Origin: Methylococcaceae bacterium
GTDB taxonomy: Bacteria; Pseudomonadota; Gammaproteobacteria; Methylococcales; Methylomonadaceae
DNA length: 64,000 bases
Assembly (NCBI GenBank): GCA_021647585.1
Contig: JAKIUK010000014.1
Span: 1 to 64,000 of the forward strand
Reading direction: 5' to 3'
Below the pieces are notes generated by a model. The model did not search any database. It was not told the origin of the DNA and saw only the letters and a program-made list of their open reading frames with translations. Both the position numbers and the translations under genes were made by a program. Shown here in pieces: positions 19,684 to 28,755 of this stretch. The number at the start of each line of letters is the position of its first letter. Position 1 is the stretch's first letter.

Positions 19684-21768
19684 ATGACAGATCTATCTCT
19701 CTATAGAAACATCGGCATATTCGCCCACGTTGATGCTGGTAAAACCACAACAACCGAGCGCATTTTAAAACTTACAGGTAAAATCCATAAGTTAGGCGAA
19801 GTACATGATGGCGCTGCTACAACAGACTTCATGGAACAAGAGCAGGAACGTGGAATCACTATTCAATCAGCTGCAACATCTTGCTTCTGGGATGATCATC
19901 GCTTCAACATTATTGACACACCAGGACACGTTGACTTTACCATTGAAGTATACCGTTCACTAAAAGTTCTAGATGGCGGCATTGGTGTATTTTGTGGTTC
20001 TGGCGGTGTTGAGCCACAGTCTGAAACTAACTGGCGATATGCGAACGACTCAGAAGTTGCGCGCATCATTCTAGTCAATAAACTAGATCGCTTAGGCGCT
20101 GATTTTTATCGTGTTGTCAAACAAGTTGAAGATGTTTTAGGTGCCAACCCTCTGGTCATGGTTTTACCTATCGGCGAAGAAGATGAGTTCAGTGGCGTAG
20201 TCGACTTACTTACTCGCAAAGCGTGGGTATGGGACAACTCTGGGGACCCAACGAATTACGAAATACAAGACGTGCCTGCCGACATGGTCGACAAAGTTGA
20301 AGAATGGCGTGAAAAACTCATTGAAACAGCCGTTGAGCAAGACGACGACGCGATGGAAAAATACCTGGATGGCGAAGAGCCAGACATGGAAACAATCAAA
20401 GCGTGCATTCGTAAAGGAACAATCAACCTTGATTTCTTCCCTACTTACTGTGGTTCTGCTTTTAAAAACAAAGGTATTCAGCCTCTCCTTAACGCTGTTA
20501 TTGACTATCTTCCTAGTCCAACTGAGGTTAAGCCACAACCGGAAGTTAATGAGGAAGGTGAAGAAACAGGCGAGTTTGCTATCGTTGATGCTGACAAACC
20601 TTTACGCGCATTAGCATTTAAAATTATGGACGACCGTTACGGCGCATTAACCTTTGTTCGTATTTACTCCGGTAAAATCGAAAAAGGCATGACCATAATG
20701 AACAGTTTCACAGGAAAGACTGAACGTATTGGTCGTTTAGTAGAAATGCACGCTGACGAACGTATCGAACTGGATTCTGCTCAAGCAGGTGATATTATTG
20801 CTGTTGTAGGAATGAAAAGTGTTAAAACAGGCCATACACTGTGCGACCCTAAACATCCAGCAACACTTGAGCCCATGGTCTTTCCAGACCCGGTAATCTC
20901 AATTGCTGTTGCACCTAAAGATAAAGCCGGCTCTGAAAAAATGGGTATTGCAATCGGCAAGATGATTGCAGAAGATCCTTCTTTCCGCGTTGAAACTGAC
21001 GAGGATAGCGGTGAAACTATTTTAAAAGGAATGGGCGAATTACACCTGGATATTAAAATTGATATCTTAAAGCGTACTCACGGTGTTGATGTTGAAGTAG
21101 GTAAACCACAAGTGGCTTATCGCGAAACTATCACCAAAAGTATCGAAGATAGCTACACCCATAAAAAACAATCAGGTGGCTCCGGTCAATACGGTAAAAT
21201 TGATTACATCATCGATCCTGGCGAACCAGGCTCTGGTTTCGTTTTTGAATCTAAAGTAACAGGCGGCAATGTACCAAGAGAATTCTGGCCTGCAGTAGAA
21301 AAAGGCTTTAAAAACAGCATAGACACTGGTGTTTTAGCAGGTTTTCCATGCCTAGACTTCAAAGTAACATTGCTTGACGGTGCATACCACGCTGTGGATT
21401 CATCAGCCGTTGCATTTGAGATTGCAGCAAAAGCAGCCTATCGCCAGTCCATTCCTAAAGCTGGACCTCAGCTGATTGAACCAATCATGCATGTTGACGT
21501 ATTCACCCCTGAAGACCATGTTGGTGATGTCATTGGTGACCTTAATCGTCGTCGTGGCATGATCAAATCACAAGAAGCTGGTGTAACTGGCGTTCGCATT
21601 AAAGCCGACGTCGCTTTGAGCGAAATGTTTGGCTATATCGGTGATTTACGCACCATGACTTCAGGTCGCGGACAGTTCTCTATGGAATTCTCACATTACA
21701 TGCCGTGCCCTAAAAACGTGGCAGAAGAAGTAATAAAAGAAGTACAAGAACGTAACAAAAAGAAATAA
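19684..21768 (+). CDS. fusA2: Elongation factor G paralog (EF-G2 type)
   Basis: A 694-residue translational GTPase with the full EF-G layout: G domain with AHVDAGKT (14-21), DTPGH and NKLDR motifs, then domains II-V. It is clearly distinct from the ribosomal-operon EF-G in this window (40372-42474), for example [10 protein letters not shown] instead of [10 protein letters not shown]. Second EF-Gs in other bacteria may serve in recycling, stress or specialised translocation; which applies here is unknown. The gene stands alone with a 339-bp leader and its own terminator. Only a weak AGAG precedes the ATG. Confidence 0.9.
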   Translation: MTDLSLYRNIGIFAHVDAGKTTTTERILKLTGKIHKLGEVHDGAATTDFMEQEQERGITIQSAATSCFWDDHRFNIIDTPGHVDFTIEVYRSLKVLDGGIGVFCGSGGVEPQSETNWRYANDSEVARIILVNKLDRLGADFYRVVKQVEDVLGANPLVMVLPIGEEDEFSGVVDLLTRKAWVWDNSGDPTNYEIQDVPADMVDKVEEWREKLIETAVEQDDDAMEKYLDGEEPDMETIKACIRKGTINLDFFPTYCGSAFKNKGIQPLLNAVIDYLPSPTEVKPQPEVNEEGEETGEFAIVDADKPLRALAFKIMDDRYGALTFVRIYSGKIEKGMTIMNSFTGKTERIGRLVEMHADERIELDSAQAGDIIAVVGMKSVKTGHTLCDPKHPATLEPMVFPDPVISIAVAPKDKAGSEKMGIAIGKMIAEDPSFRVETDEDSGETILKGMGELHLDIKIDILKRTHGVDVEVGKPQVAYRETITKSIEDSYTHKKQSGGSGQYGKIDYIIDPGEPGSGFVFESKVTGGNVPREFWPAVEKGFKNSIDTGVLAGFPCLDFKVTLLDGAYHAVDSSAVAFEIAAKAAYRQSIPKAGPQLIEPIMHVDVFTPEDHVGDVIGDLNRRRGMIKSQEAGVTGVRIKADVALSEMFGYIGDLRTMTSGRGQFSMEFSHYMPCPKNVAEEVIKEVQERNKKK

Positions 21769-21790
21769 CTGCTAATTCATTACTTAGAAA

Positions 21791-21821
21791 AACCCACTTA
21801 AGCAATTGAGTGGGTTTTTTT
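21791..21821 (+). terminator. Intrinsic terminator of the EF-G paralog
   Basis: Stem AACCCACT / AGTGGGTT with a 10-nt loop, followed by seven T residues, 22 bp after the stop codon. Clear Rho-independent form. Confidence 0.9.
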
Positions 21822-22018
21822 GTACCCAGCAAATATTAACACCCCAAACAACATTGTTTTGACAAAGTTAAGAAGCTAAACAGTGGTCCTTTGCTTAGTC
21901 ACGCTTGTTTTGTTAAGTACAAACGCATACTCTTTGTAGACAAGCCACTGCTCAACTCTATATCCACCATTGAAACAACGATGATTAATAGACATAAAAA
22001 AACCACTACCCCCATTAA

Positions 22019-22181
22019 CCTAGAAAAATCAGTTGGATCACAGATTTTAGCACAAGCTCTTGATTCCACAGCACCTCAAAAAAAAGCCCGCTTAACCTAA
22101 TGGGTGAAGCTCAGATTTTTTTAAAATACTGTAAAACCAATATCTTGCACTATAATTCCGCGCCCAACTGATCTTTCTAGG
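22019..22181. mobile_element. MITE-like element, 163 bp, 5-bp target duplication (family 1, copy 1)
   Basis: The left end CCTAGAAAAATCAGTTGG (22019-22036) and the inverted right end (22164-22181) match at 17 of 18 positions, with weaker similarity continuing inward (18 of 26 over the next conserved block). ATTAA lies directly outside both ends (22014-22018 and 22182-22186), a target-site duplication. There is no coding capacity. The same ends bound the element at 24924-25252. CC-starting ends with 5-bp duplications would fit derivation from an IS1380- or IS1634-like transposon, but that is inference. The flanking 21822-22013 holds nothing I recognise. Confidence 0.85.
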
Positions 22182-22220
22182 ATTAAGAGTGTAGCGATTA
22201 ATAACGAGTACTTATAGAAA

Positions 22221-22802
22221 TTAAGCAGAAAAGTTTGCTGATGCAAAACCCCAGTTAACTAAAGCCCAAAAAGCTTCTAAATACTTAGGCCTGGCATTTC
22301 GGTAATCTATATAATACGCATGCTCCCAAACATCACAAGTCAATAATGGTGTTTGACCTGCAGTTAATGGAGTAGCCGCATTACTTGTACTGACCAATTC
22401 TATACTTCCATCAGCATTTTTAACCAGCCAAGCCCAACCAGAACCAAATGTGGTAACCGCACATTTTGTAAATTCAGCTTTAAATTCATCAATTGAACCG
22501 AATTTAGCATTTATAGCATCTGCTAAAGCACCGGAAGGAGCACCCCCGCCATTAGGAGACAGACTATTCCAATAAAAAGTATGATTCCAGATTTGTGCGG
22601 CATTGTTAAACATACCACCTTCAGAACGCGCTACGATAGACTCTAGAGAGGCATCCTCAAAGGAAGTACCTGAAATCAAATTATTAAGGTTAGTTACGTA
22701 AGTCTGGTGATGTTTTCCATAGTGAAACTCAAGAGTTTCTTCAGATATATGAGGTGCTAACGCATCTTTAGCATAAGGCAAAGCTGGCAATTCAATAGCC
22801 AT
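22221..22802 (-). CDS. sodB: Iron superoxide dismutase
   Basis: Cytoplasmic enzyme that dismutes superoxide to oxygen and hydrogen peroxide. All four metal ligands are in place: H27, H74, D157 and H161. The Fe-type signature glutamine Q70 ([11 protein letters not shown]) favours iron over manganese. At 193 residues it is full length. A TATAAT box about 70 bp upstream on its strand may be part of its promoter, but I see no good -35. Confidence 0.97.
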   Translation of the reverse strand: MAIELPALPYAKDALAPHISEETLEFHYGKHHQTYVTNLNNLISGTSFEDASLESIVARSEGGMFNNAAQIWNHTFYWNSLSPNGGGAPSGALADAINAKFGSIDEFKAEFTKCAVTTFGSGWAWLVKNADGSIELVSTSNAATPLTAGQTPLLTCDVWEHAYYIDYRNARPKYLEAFWALVNWGFASANFSA

Positions 22803-22995
22803 TGTTATCTCCGTTTTGTGTGAAATTGTATAACGAAAAACTACCAGGAAATAAATACCTAGTAATTTGATACAGTATTATAACTCTATCATTGCCTATT
22901 AATAAAATAAAGAAAAAGAGACCGGATATTATCGATATAATTTGCCTCTTAAACATGAAATATCCAAACAAACCTTTCAAATTAAAACTACAAAT

Positions 22996-23484
22996 ATGCC
23001 AATAGAAATAGAACATAAGTTTTTACTAAAAAATGATGACTGGCAAAAGAACATCAGCAAATCAATTCGATATAAACAAGGCTACCTTGTCAGTGACAAT
23101 AAAAAGTCAGTACGAATTCGTATCTCAGACAATAAAGCATGGCTAAATATTAAAAGCGCAACCATCGGCACATACAGACAAGAATATGAATATGAAATAC
23201 CTTTTAAAGAAGGAATAGAAATTTTAGATACATTATGCGAAAAACCAATTATTGAAAAAACACGTCACTTTGTTACATATAAACAACAGCTATGGGAAAT
23301 CGATGTTTTTGAAGGTGCTAATTTAGGCTTAATTGTAGCCGAAATTGAATTAACTAAAATTGGTGAAAAGTTTCACAAGCCTATCTGGGCTGGTGCAGAA
23401 GTAACAGATGATTTAAGATATTACAACAACAGTTTGTGTAACAACCCCTTTAAGAACTGGGATCCTGCCAATAAGAAAAAATAA
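22996..23484 (+). CDS. CYTH domain protein (triphosphatase-like)
   Basis: A 162-residue protein that starts MPIEIEHKFLL with the ExExK signature (E4, E6, K8) of the CYTH/triphosphate tunnel metalloenzyme fold. Alternating charged beta-strand motifs (RYKQGYL, SVRIRIS, EYEYEIP, WEIDVFEG, AEIEL) fit the tunnel. Bacterial stand-alone members hydrolyse inorganic triphosphate; adenylate cyclase activity is known in some. A longer frame from a TTG at 22942 has no support. The next gene starts 39 bp downstream and may be cotranscribed. Confidence 0.88.
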   Translation: MPIEIEHKFLLKNDDWQKNISKSIRYKQGYLVSDNKKSVRIRISDNKAWLNIKSATIGTYRQEYEYEIPFKEGIEILDTLCEKPIIEKTRHFVTYKQQLWEIDVFEGANLGLIVAEIELTKIGEKFHKPIWAGAEVTDDLRYYNNSLCNNPFKNWDPANKKK

Positions 23485-23523
23485 TGATTGTAATTTTCCC
23501 AAAATTGCTTTATATTTTGTTGT

Positions 23524-24216
23524 ATGAAAAAGACAACCTTTGTTGCTTTTTTGCTACTACTACTTAGTAACCTAGCATCTGCAACTAATATAACACCTGA
23601 AATAAACGACATTGAGTCTCAATGGGCACACATTTACTATGCTAAATCCATTACTGAGCAAAACAGCGGATACATAGAGCTTTTGGCACAAACGGAAAAA
23701 CTAGCTAAAAAGCACCCACACTCTGTTGAATTAATGATCTGGAAAGCCATCATTATTTCAACAAACGCAGCATTCGAAACTCCGTTTACTGCATTGGAAT
23801 CAATTGACAAAGCAAAAGCATTATTAGAGGTATCAATTAAAAAGGATCCAAATGCACTTGATGGCGCAGCTTTTGTGACGCTGGGAACACTTTACTACTT
23901 AACACCAGGCTGGCCTATTTCTTATGGCGACTTCAATATGGCTGAACAACTACTAAAAAAAGGGCTAACTATAAACCCCGATAGTATAGATGCAAATTAT
24001 TTTTATGCTGATTATCTGCTTTCAAAAGACAAAATAACTGAAGCCTCGATGTATTTAAAATTAGCTATAAAAGCCCCCATTCGAACAGAACAGTTATTTG
24101 CCGATACGCAATTAAAGAATGAAGCCTTAATTGCCTTGAAGAAAACAGAACAAAGAAAGCTAAATACAGGAAAGAACAAATTCTTATCTTTGTTTTATAG
24201 CGCAAACTCCAATTAG
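23524..24216 (+). CDS. Exported tetratricopeptide-repeat protein
   Basis: A 230-residue protein with an N-terminal signal peptide (residues 1-20, cleavage after LASA) and at least two TPR-like helical pairs in ~100-190 (for example AEQLLKKGLTINPDSIDANYFYADYL). The segment TLGTLYYLTPGWPISYGD is shared, as I recall, by a family of proteobacterial periplasmic TPR proteins of unknown function. Probably a periplasmic scaffold. No SD is obvious. Confidence 0.75.
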   Translation: MKKTTFVAFLLLLLSNLASATNITPEINDIESQWAHIYYAKSITEQNSGYIELLAQTEKLAKKHPHSVELMIWKAIIISTNAAFETPFTALESIDKAKALLEVSIKKDPNALDGAAFVTLGTLYYLTPGWPISYGDFNMAEQLLKKGLTINPDSIDANYFYADYLLSKDKITEASMYLKLAIKAPIRTEQLFADTQLKNEALIALKKTEQRKLNTGKNKFLSLFYSANSN

Positions 24217-24282
24217 AAGTACACCCCACCAGTATCAGCATACCCTCATTAATTATAAGCAATCATAAACACAAAAATCCTC

Positions 24283-24312
24283 TTGTAAGACCTAACTTTC
24301 TGCTAATATAAT
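24283..24312 (+). promoter_or_regulatory. Putative fdxA promoter
   Basis: TTGTAA, an 18-nt spacer, then TATAAT, ending 35 bp before the fdxA ATG. Good -10 and fair -35 at acceptable spacing. Confidence 0.5.
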
Positions 24313-24347
24313 CAGATTATTTTTAGACTAATAACTTGGAAAATACT

Positions 24348-24671
24348 ATGACTTTTGTCGTTACAGAAAACTGTATTAAGTGTAAATTTACCGATTGCGT
24401 TGATGTTTGCCCAGTGGATTGCTTCCATGAGGGCCCTAATTTTTTAGTAATTGACCCTGAAGAATGCATAGATTGCACTCTGTGCGAACCCGAGTGTCCT
24501 GCAGAAGCGATATTTGCTGAAGATGAACTTCCTGAGGGTCAGGAGCACTTTATCGCCCTTAATGCTGAATTAGCGGAAAATTGGCCTGTAATAAGCGAAG
24601 TTAAAGATGGCTTAGAAGATGCTGATGAATGGAATGGAAAACCCAACAAAATTGAACTCCTGGAGAAATAA
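24348..24671 (+). CDS. fdxA: Seven-iron ferredoxin FdxA (3Fe-4S + 4Fe-4S)
   Basis: Low-potential electron carrier homologous to Azotobacter ferredoxin I. The ATG at 24348, preceded by GGAAAA, gives 107 residues, the same size as that protein. Cysteines at 9, 17, 21, 40, 43, 46 and 50 occupy the seven ligand positions of the 3Fe-4S and 4Fe-4S clusters; C12 and C25 are extra. A four-codon longer reading is disfavoured. A 9-bp inverted repeat (TGCCTCAGT/ACTGAGGCA, 24695-24731) follows and could end transcription, although its T tract is poor. Confidence 0.95.
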   Translation: MTFVVTENCIKCKFTDCVDVCPVDCFHEGPNFLVIDPEECIDCTLCEPECPAEAIFAEDELPEGQEHFIALNAELAENWPVISEVKDGLEDADEWNGKPNKIELLEK

Positions 24672-24923
24672 CTTACAACATCATTCCAACACACTGCCTC
24701 AGTCAACCTGAAACTCACATGCACTGAGGCATTCCTCCCTAGCCCTACTACAATCTAAACACCAAGCCAACTATCTATATCTACGGCCCCAGCATAGACT
24801 CACACAACTCATTACAGAATTAACAACAGACTCAAATTGCTTCAATTTATATATTTTCTTTGACTTACATATATAAAAAAGGAGAAGCGGCTCTGTTCTT
24901 TATTACAGCTGAATACGCTTTAT

Positions 24924-25252
24924 CCTAGAAAAATCAGTGTACCGCTAAAAACTTACCAAATCAATTGAATGATATGGGTAGTCAAGATTACTGCGACCCA
25001 CCCGTGTGGTGAGAGTAAGCCGCCCCATGATTTTATGAATAAATATGGACGAAAAATACTGCAGACTCATTCTTGATATGGACTATGGCCATTAACCTAT
25101 ATGGAAGTAAGTAAGGGGCGTATGCAAGATGTGGAAGCTTTATCTGCAAGTGATTATTTGTCTTTGAAATACATGTATGTATTGAATGCAGAAGCATTTT
25201 ACTGCCTCGCCCAGATTTTCCACAAACTTCATGTCCAACCGATTTTTCTAGG
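24924..25252. mobile_element. MITE-like element, 329 bp, 5-bp target duplication (family 1, copy 2)
   Basis: Left end CCTAGAAAAATCAGT (24924-24938) and inverted right end CCTAGAAAAATCGGT (25252-25238) match at 14 of 15. TTTAT lies immediately outside both ends (24919-24923 and 25253-25257). The right end is also nearly identical to the ends of the element at 22019-22181. The interior is unrelated to that copy and may be a fragment of the parent transposon. A 52-codon open frame (25101-25259) runs out across the right end. Confidence 0.85.
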
Positions 25253-25259
25253 TTTATAA
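25101..25259 (+). CDS. Short open frame crossing the MITE right end (doubtful)
   Basis: ATG to TAA, 52 codons, starting inside the element and ending in the flank, the last residues (HVQPIFLGL) being encoded by the inverted repeat. No ribosome-binding site or family resemblance is seen. It could be the decayed C-terminal end of a transposon gene or chance. Confidence 0.2.
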   Translation: MEVSKGRMQDVEALSASDYLSLKYMYVLNAEAFYCLAQIFHKLHVQPIFLGL

Positions 25260-25353
25260 GTAAAATACATACTCCATTAACAAATACAATTGTGTATTAT
25301 TAAAACAGTTGTCACAGACCTATTTTCTGTTAAGCTCAACTTTACACAAAACC

Positions 25354-25516
25354 AGGAGGCTGTGACCGAGAATAGAAATCGTAGCAAAGGAAATCCATTG
25401 TGAATCAGTTTGTTTGATCATTTGAGTTAAATAGTTTAGGCGTGAAACGAAAATGAACAGAATAATAGCCAAAAGAGATTTTTCTGTAGCAGGTTTACTA
25501 TTCTCGGAAGCCTCCT
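25354..25516. repeat. Inverted-repeat structure, 163 bp, possible mobile-element remnant
   Basis: AGGAGGCT-GTGA-CCGAGAATAG (25354-25375) is inverted at 25498-25516 as AGGAGGCT-T-CCGAGAATAG, 18 matching bases with a 3-nt length difference. No flanking target duplication is visible and the interior has no gene. It differs from the family-1 ends. Confidence 0.6.
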
Positions 25517-25663
25517 AGTACTTCACTCGTGCGCCAGCAGCTAACCACTTCTAAACCCCCTATACCCATCAATATAACAATGACAGAGTACTAGTGAAAA
25601 ACTTATTTTTTTGCTTATGGAGAAAGCAATTTTATTTTAGGAAAACACAGATACTACAGAGAC

Positions 25664-25691
25664 AAAAAAACCGGTAAAAACCGGTTTTTTT
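25664..25691 (-). terminator. Intrinsic terminator closing the ribosomal protein operon
   Basis: AAAAAAACCGG and CCGGTTTTTTT flank a 6-nt loop 16 bp past the rplQ stop. On the minus strand the hairpin ends in seven T residues. It is the only strong terminator seen between rpsL and rplQ. Confidence 0.9.
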
Positions 25692-25707
25692 GTTTTGCTA
25701 ATAGAAC

Positions 25708-26091
25708 TTAGTCTTCTTCAACTAATTCAGGCTCTGGCCTATCAACCAATTCCACATAGGCCATAGGAGCCGAATCGCCAGTTCTAAAACCACATTTTAT
25801 GATTCTTAGGTAACCACCTGGACGCTCCTGATATCGAGGGCCCAACTCATTAAACAACTTTGTTACGACGTCACGATCACGCAGTTTTGAAAAAGCTAAA
25901 CGCCTTTTAGCAACAGAATCATCTTTAGATAAAGTTATTAAAGGTTCAGCAAAACCACGTAACTCTTTAGCCTTAGGTAGAGTTGTTTTGATCAGCTCAT
26001 GCCTGAATAAAGATGTTGCCATATTACTGAACATAGCTTTACGATGACTGCTATTTCTATTTAATTGTCTGCCCGTCTTACGATGTCTCAT
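25708..26091 (-). CDS. rplQ: 50S ribosomal protein L17
   Basis: Large-subunit protein near the exit tunnel. N-terminal [20 protein letters not shown] is the L17 signature; 127 residues is normal. Last gene of the alpha operon, 17 bp behind rpoA and followed directly by an intrinsic terminator. Confidence 0.98.
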   Translation of the reverse strand: MRHRKTGRQLNRNSSHRKAMFSNMATSLFRHELIKTTLPKAKELRGFAEPLITLSKDDSVAKRRLAFSKLRDRDVVTKLFNELGPRYQERPGGYLRIIKCGFRTGDSAPMAYVELVDRPEPELVEED

Positions 26092-26108
26092 TTCTTTAGA
26101 CCTTAATG

Positions 26109-27119
26109 TTAAATTGCTGTTTGGCTTTGATCAATTAAGTTTTCAGGGGGCCAGTTTTCCAGCCTCATACCCAAAGACAAACCTTTCAATGCCAAAATAT
26201 CTTTAATCTCTGTAAGAGATTTTTTTCCGAGATTGGGTGTCTTTAATAACTCAACTTCAGTACGTTGAATTAAATCACCTATATAAAAAATGTTTTCAGC
26301 TTTTAAGCAGTTAGCAGATCGCACTGTAAGCTCCAAATCATCAACTGGTCTTAATAGAACAGGATCAAATTCAGGTTCAGCTGGTACAATATCCTCAACT
26401 ATCTGTTCATTTACCTTCTCAAAATCGACAAATACAGATAGTTGATCATGCAATATAGTTGCAGCCAATTTTACAGTTTCTTCAGGATCTACAGTACCAT
26501 TTGTTTCCAGTTCAATTATAAGCTTATCCAAATTCGTCCGCTGCTCAACACGCGTACTCTCAACAGTATAAGAAACCTTGTCCACGGGACTAAAAGATGC
26601 ATCCAGTAAAAGCACTCCAACCGGTGCAACCACAGTGTTTTGTTCTTTTCTTACACTTGCTGGAATATAACCTCTATTCCTTTCTACCTTAAGCTTGATA
26701 TTTAAGTTTCCAGATTCTGTTAAGTTAGCAATAACAACATCAGGATTGATAATTTCTACATCATGTGGCAAATCAATATCAGCAGCAGTTACAACTCCTG
26801 CACCTGATTTTGACAAGGTTAACTCTACTTCGTCCTTAGAATGCATGATAATTGCTAGATTTTTTAAATTCAGCAAGATATCAATGACATCTTCCTGAAC
26901 ACCATCAATAGTAGTGTACTCATGCTGCACACCCTCGATTTCGACTTCAGTAACGGCACACCCAGGGACAGAAGACAACATCACTCTTCTTAATGCGTTG
27001 CCCAAAGAATGACCGAAACCTCGCTCTAAAGGCTCAATGACAATTCTTGAATGATTAACGTTATGACTGACTACCTCGACCAATTTAGGCTTAAGCAAAC
27101 CAGAAAGAGTATTCTGCAT
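26109..27119 (-). CDS. rpoA: RNA polymerase alpha subunit
   Basis: Scaffold for polymerase assembly and contact point for UP elements and activators. The N-terminal domain (residues ~1-235) contains [17 protein letters not shown]. The C-terminal domain (~250-336) contains [17 protein letters not shown] and [16 protein letters not shown], the DNA- and activator-binding determinants. 336 residues is close to the E. coli 329. It is embedded in the alpha operon between rpsD and rplQ. Confidence 0.99.
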   Translation of the reverse strand: MQNTLSGLLKPKLVEVVSHNVNHSRIVIEPLERGFGHSLGNALRRVMLSSVPGCAVTEVEIEGVQHEYTTIDGVQEDVIDILLNLKNLAIIMHSKDEVELTLSKSGAGVVTAADIDLPHDVEIINPDVVIANLTESGNLNIKLKVERNRGYIPASVRKEQNTVVAPVGVLLLDASFSPVDKVSYTVESTRVEQRTNLDKLIIELETNGTVDPEETVKLAATILHDQLSVFVDFEKVNEQIVEDIVPAEPEFDPVLLRPVDDLELTVRSANCLKAENIFYIGDLIQRTEVELLKTPNLGKKSLTEIKDILALKGLSLGMRLENWPPENLIDQSQTAI

Positions 27120-27139
27120 AGTTTATATCTCAGTAACAA

Positions 27140-27760
27140 TTATTTAGAGTATAGTTCAACAACTAACTGCTCATTCATATCAGTGCCTAAGTCAGCACGC
27201 TCTGGAAGTGATTTAAATACACCTTCCATTTCTTTTTGATTCACTTCAACCCATGAAGGAAATCCATATTGATCGGTTACAGTGAGAGATTCTATAATTC
27301 TCTGCTGTTTTTTTGATTTCTCTCTTATTTTAATCACATCACCAATATTTACCTGTAAAGAAGGTATGTTGGTTATCTGATCATTGACTAAAATTGCTTT
27401 ATGAGACACTAACTGACGTGCTTCTGCGCGCGTACTGGCATAGCCCATTCTGTAGACCACATTATCGAGTCTAGATTCTAATAAATTAAGCAGATTTGAA
27501 CCTGTGGCCCCTTTCTTTAAATCAGCCGCTTTATAGTAGTTTCTAAACTGCTTTTCTAAAATTCCATAAATTCTACGTATTCTTTGTTTTGCACGTAATT
27601 GCAAAGCATAATCAGAGTTTCTTGTACGTGCAGCTCCATGCTGTCCAGGTCTTTGCTCTAGCTTACACTTCCCTTCCAGAGACTTTCCTCTGCTTTTTAA
27701 TAAAAGGTCAGTACCTTCTCTACGACTTAATTTACAAGTTGGGCCAAGATATCTTGCCAT
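27140..27760 (-). CDS. rpsD: 30S ribosomal protein S4
   Basis: Primary 16S-binding protein and, in enterobacteria, translational repressor of the alpha operon. Begins [20 protein letters not shown]4 RNA-binding domain with [22 protein letters not shown] in the centre. 206 residues as in E. coli. It has a single Cys in the N-terminal region, so the zinc-free form. Confidence 0.98.
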   Translation of the reverse strand: MARYLGPTCKLSRREGTDLLLKSRGKSLEGKCKLEQRPGQHGAARTRNSDYALQLRAKQRIRRIYGILEKQFRNYYKAADLKKGATGSNLLNLLESRLDNVVYRMGYASTRAEARQLVSHKAILVNDQITNIPSLQVNIGDVIKIREKSKKQQRIIESLTVTDQYGFPSWVEVNQKEMEGVFKSLPERADLGTDMNEQLVVELYSK

Positions 27761-27778
27761 TTTACTACTCCAAATATT

Positions 27779-28165
27779 TTAAACGCGGCGCTTTTTAGGT
27801 GGACGACATCCATTGTGTGGAATTGGCGTTACATCAACTATATTATTGATCTTAAAACCCAGATTATTCAACGATCTAACTGCTGATTCACGACCAGGCC
27901 CAGGACCTTTAATCATGACATCTAAATTTTTCATACCATACTCTAAAGCCACTGTCCCCGCTCTTTCAGCAGCAACCTGGGCAGCAAATGGTGTACTTTT
28001 ACGCGAACCTCTAAAACCAGATCCACCTGCTGTTGCCCACGCCAGAGCATTACCCTTTCGGTCACTAATTGTTACAATTGTATTATTAAAAGACGCATGC
28101 ACATGAGCAATACCATCTGCTATTTCTTTTTTTATACGCTTTTTTATACGTTTTTGAGTTGCCAT
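27779..28165 (-). CDS. rpsK: 30S ribosomal protein S11
   Basis: Platform protein near the mRNA exit. Contains [31 protein letters not shown] and the C-terminal [18 protein letters not shown]. 128 residues, normal. It lies between rpsM and rpsD in the alpha operon. Confidence 0.98.
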   Translation of the reverse strand: MATQKRIKKRIKKEIADGIAHVHASFNNTIVTISDRKGNALAWATAGGSGFRGSRKSTPFAAQVAAERAGTVALEYGMKNLDVMIKGPGPGRESAVRSLNNLGFKINNIVDVTPIPHNGCRPPKKRRV

Positions 28166-28189
28166 TTTACTTAGCCTTTACAGAATATC

Positions 28190-28546
28190 TTATTTTCTAA
28201 TTGGTTTACGAGGACCTTTTCGGGTACGCGCATTTGTTCGAGTACGCTGCCCTCTTAATGGCAAACCTCTTCTATGTCTAATACCACGAAAACAACCCAA
28301 GTCCATCAATCGCTTAATATTCATTGAGACTTCGCGTCGCAGATCACCTTCTACAGTCATTACCGAGATCGCTTTTCGTATTGTCTCTAACTGCTCTTCT
28401 GAGAGTTCTTTGATTTTTACTGAAGGTTTAATTTTAACCTGTTCACAAATTTGTCTAGCAGTTTGACGACCAATACCATAAATTGCTGTTAAAGCTATTT
28501 CTGCGTGTTTATGGTCTGCTACATTGATTCCGGCAATACGTGCCAT
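28190..28546 (-). CDS. rpsM: 30S ribosomal protein S13
   Basis: Head protein contacting the P-site tRNA and L5. The start ATG at 28546 has AGGAG 7 nt upstream and gives [20 protein letters not shown], 118 residues, as in E. coli; a longer reading to 28615 is not credible. C-terminal tail [18 protein letters not shown] is typical. Confidence 0.98.
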   Translation of the reverse strand: MARIAGINVADHKHAEIALTAIYGIGRQTARQICEQVKIKPSVKIKELSEEQLETIRKAISVMTVEGDLRREVSMNIKRLMDLGCFRGIRHRRGLPLRGQRTRTNARTRKGPRKPIRK

Positions 28547-28621
28547 CCAGATACTCCTACTACGGTATTCCAAAGTTAAGCGCGCAAGTATAGCATAATG
28601 ACACAATATGCGCAATAAAAT

Positions 28622-28735
28622 TTACCCCTGACGCTGTTTATGACGCCCATCTTTACAAATTACTCTTACAACACCATTTCTTTTAACTACTTTGCAATTT
28701 CTACAGATTTTTTTTACGGATGCGCGGACTTTCAC
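28622..28735 (-). CDS. rpmJ: 50S ribosomal protein L36
   Basis: A 37-residue protein beginning at GTG (28735) with AGAGG 6 nt upstream. The sequence [20 protein letters not shown] continues to the C-terminal [11 protein letters not shown]. Zinc ligands C11, C14, C27 and H32 make it the zinc-binding form. It sits between secY and rpsM, its usual place. Confidence 0.96.
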   Translation of the reverse strand: MKVRASVKKICRNCKVVKRNGVVRVICKDGRHKQRQG

Positions 28736-28755
28736 GTCGAACCTCTTTTGTTAAA

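Larger units (their letters stand above)
24672..25663. other. One-kilobase non-coding region with decayed mobile DNA
   Basis: No gene with family resemblance is found between fdxA and rplQ. The stretch holds a candidate fdxA terminator (24695-24731), a 329-bp family-1 MITE-like element (24924-25252), an unrelated 163-bp inverted-repeat structure (25354-25516), and filler that I cannot assign (24740-24918, 25258-25353, 25517-25663). Confidence 0.7.

Noticed and set aside
21891..22100. 69-codon open frame from TTG after the EF-G paralog
   Set aside because: It runs through the left end of the 163-bp mobile element, has no ribosome-binding site and no family resemblance.
22942..22995. TTG-initiated 18-codon extension of the CYTH protein
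   Set aside because: The ExExK signature normally lies at the extreme N-terminus, as it does with the ATG at 22996.
24695..24731. 9-bp inverted repeat after fdxA as a firm terminator or CRISPR-like repeat
   Set aside because: Large 19-nt loop and poor T tract; only mentioned as a candidate. No repeated spacers anywhere in the window.
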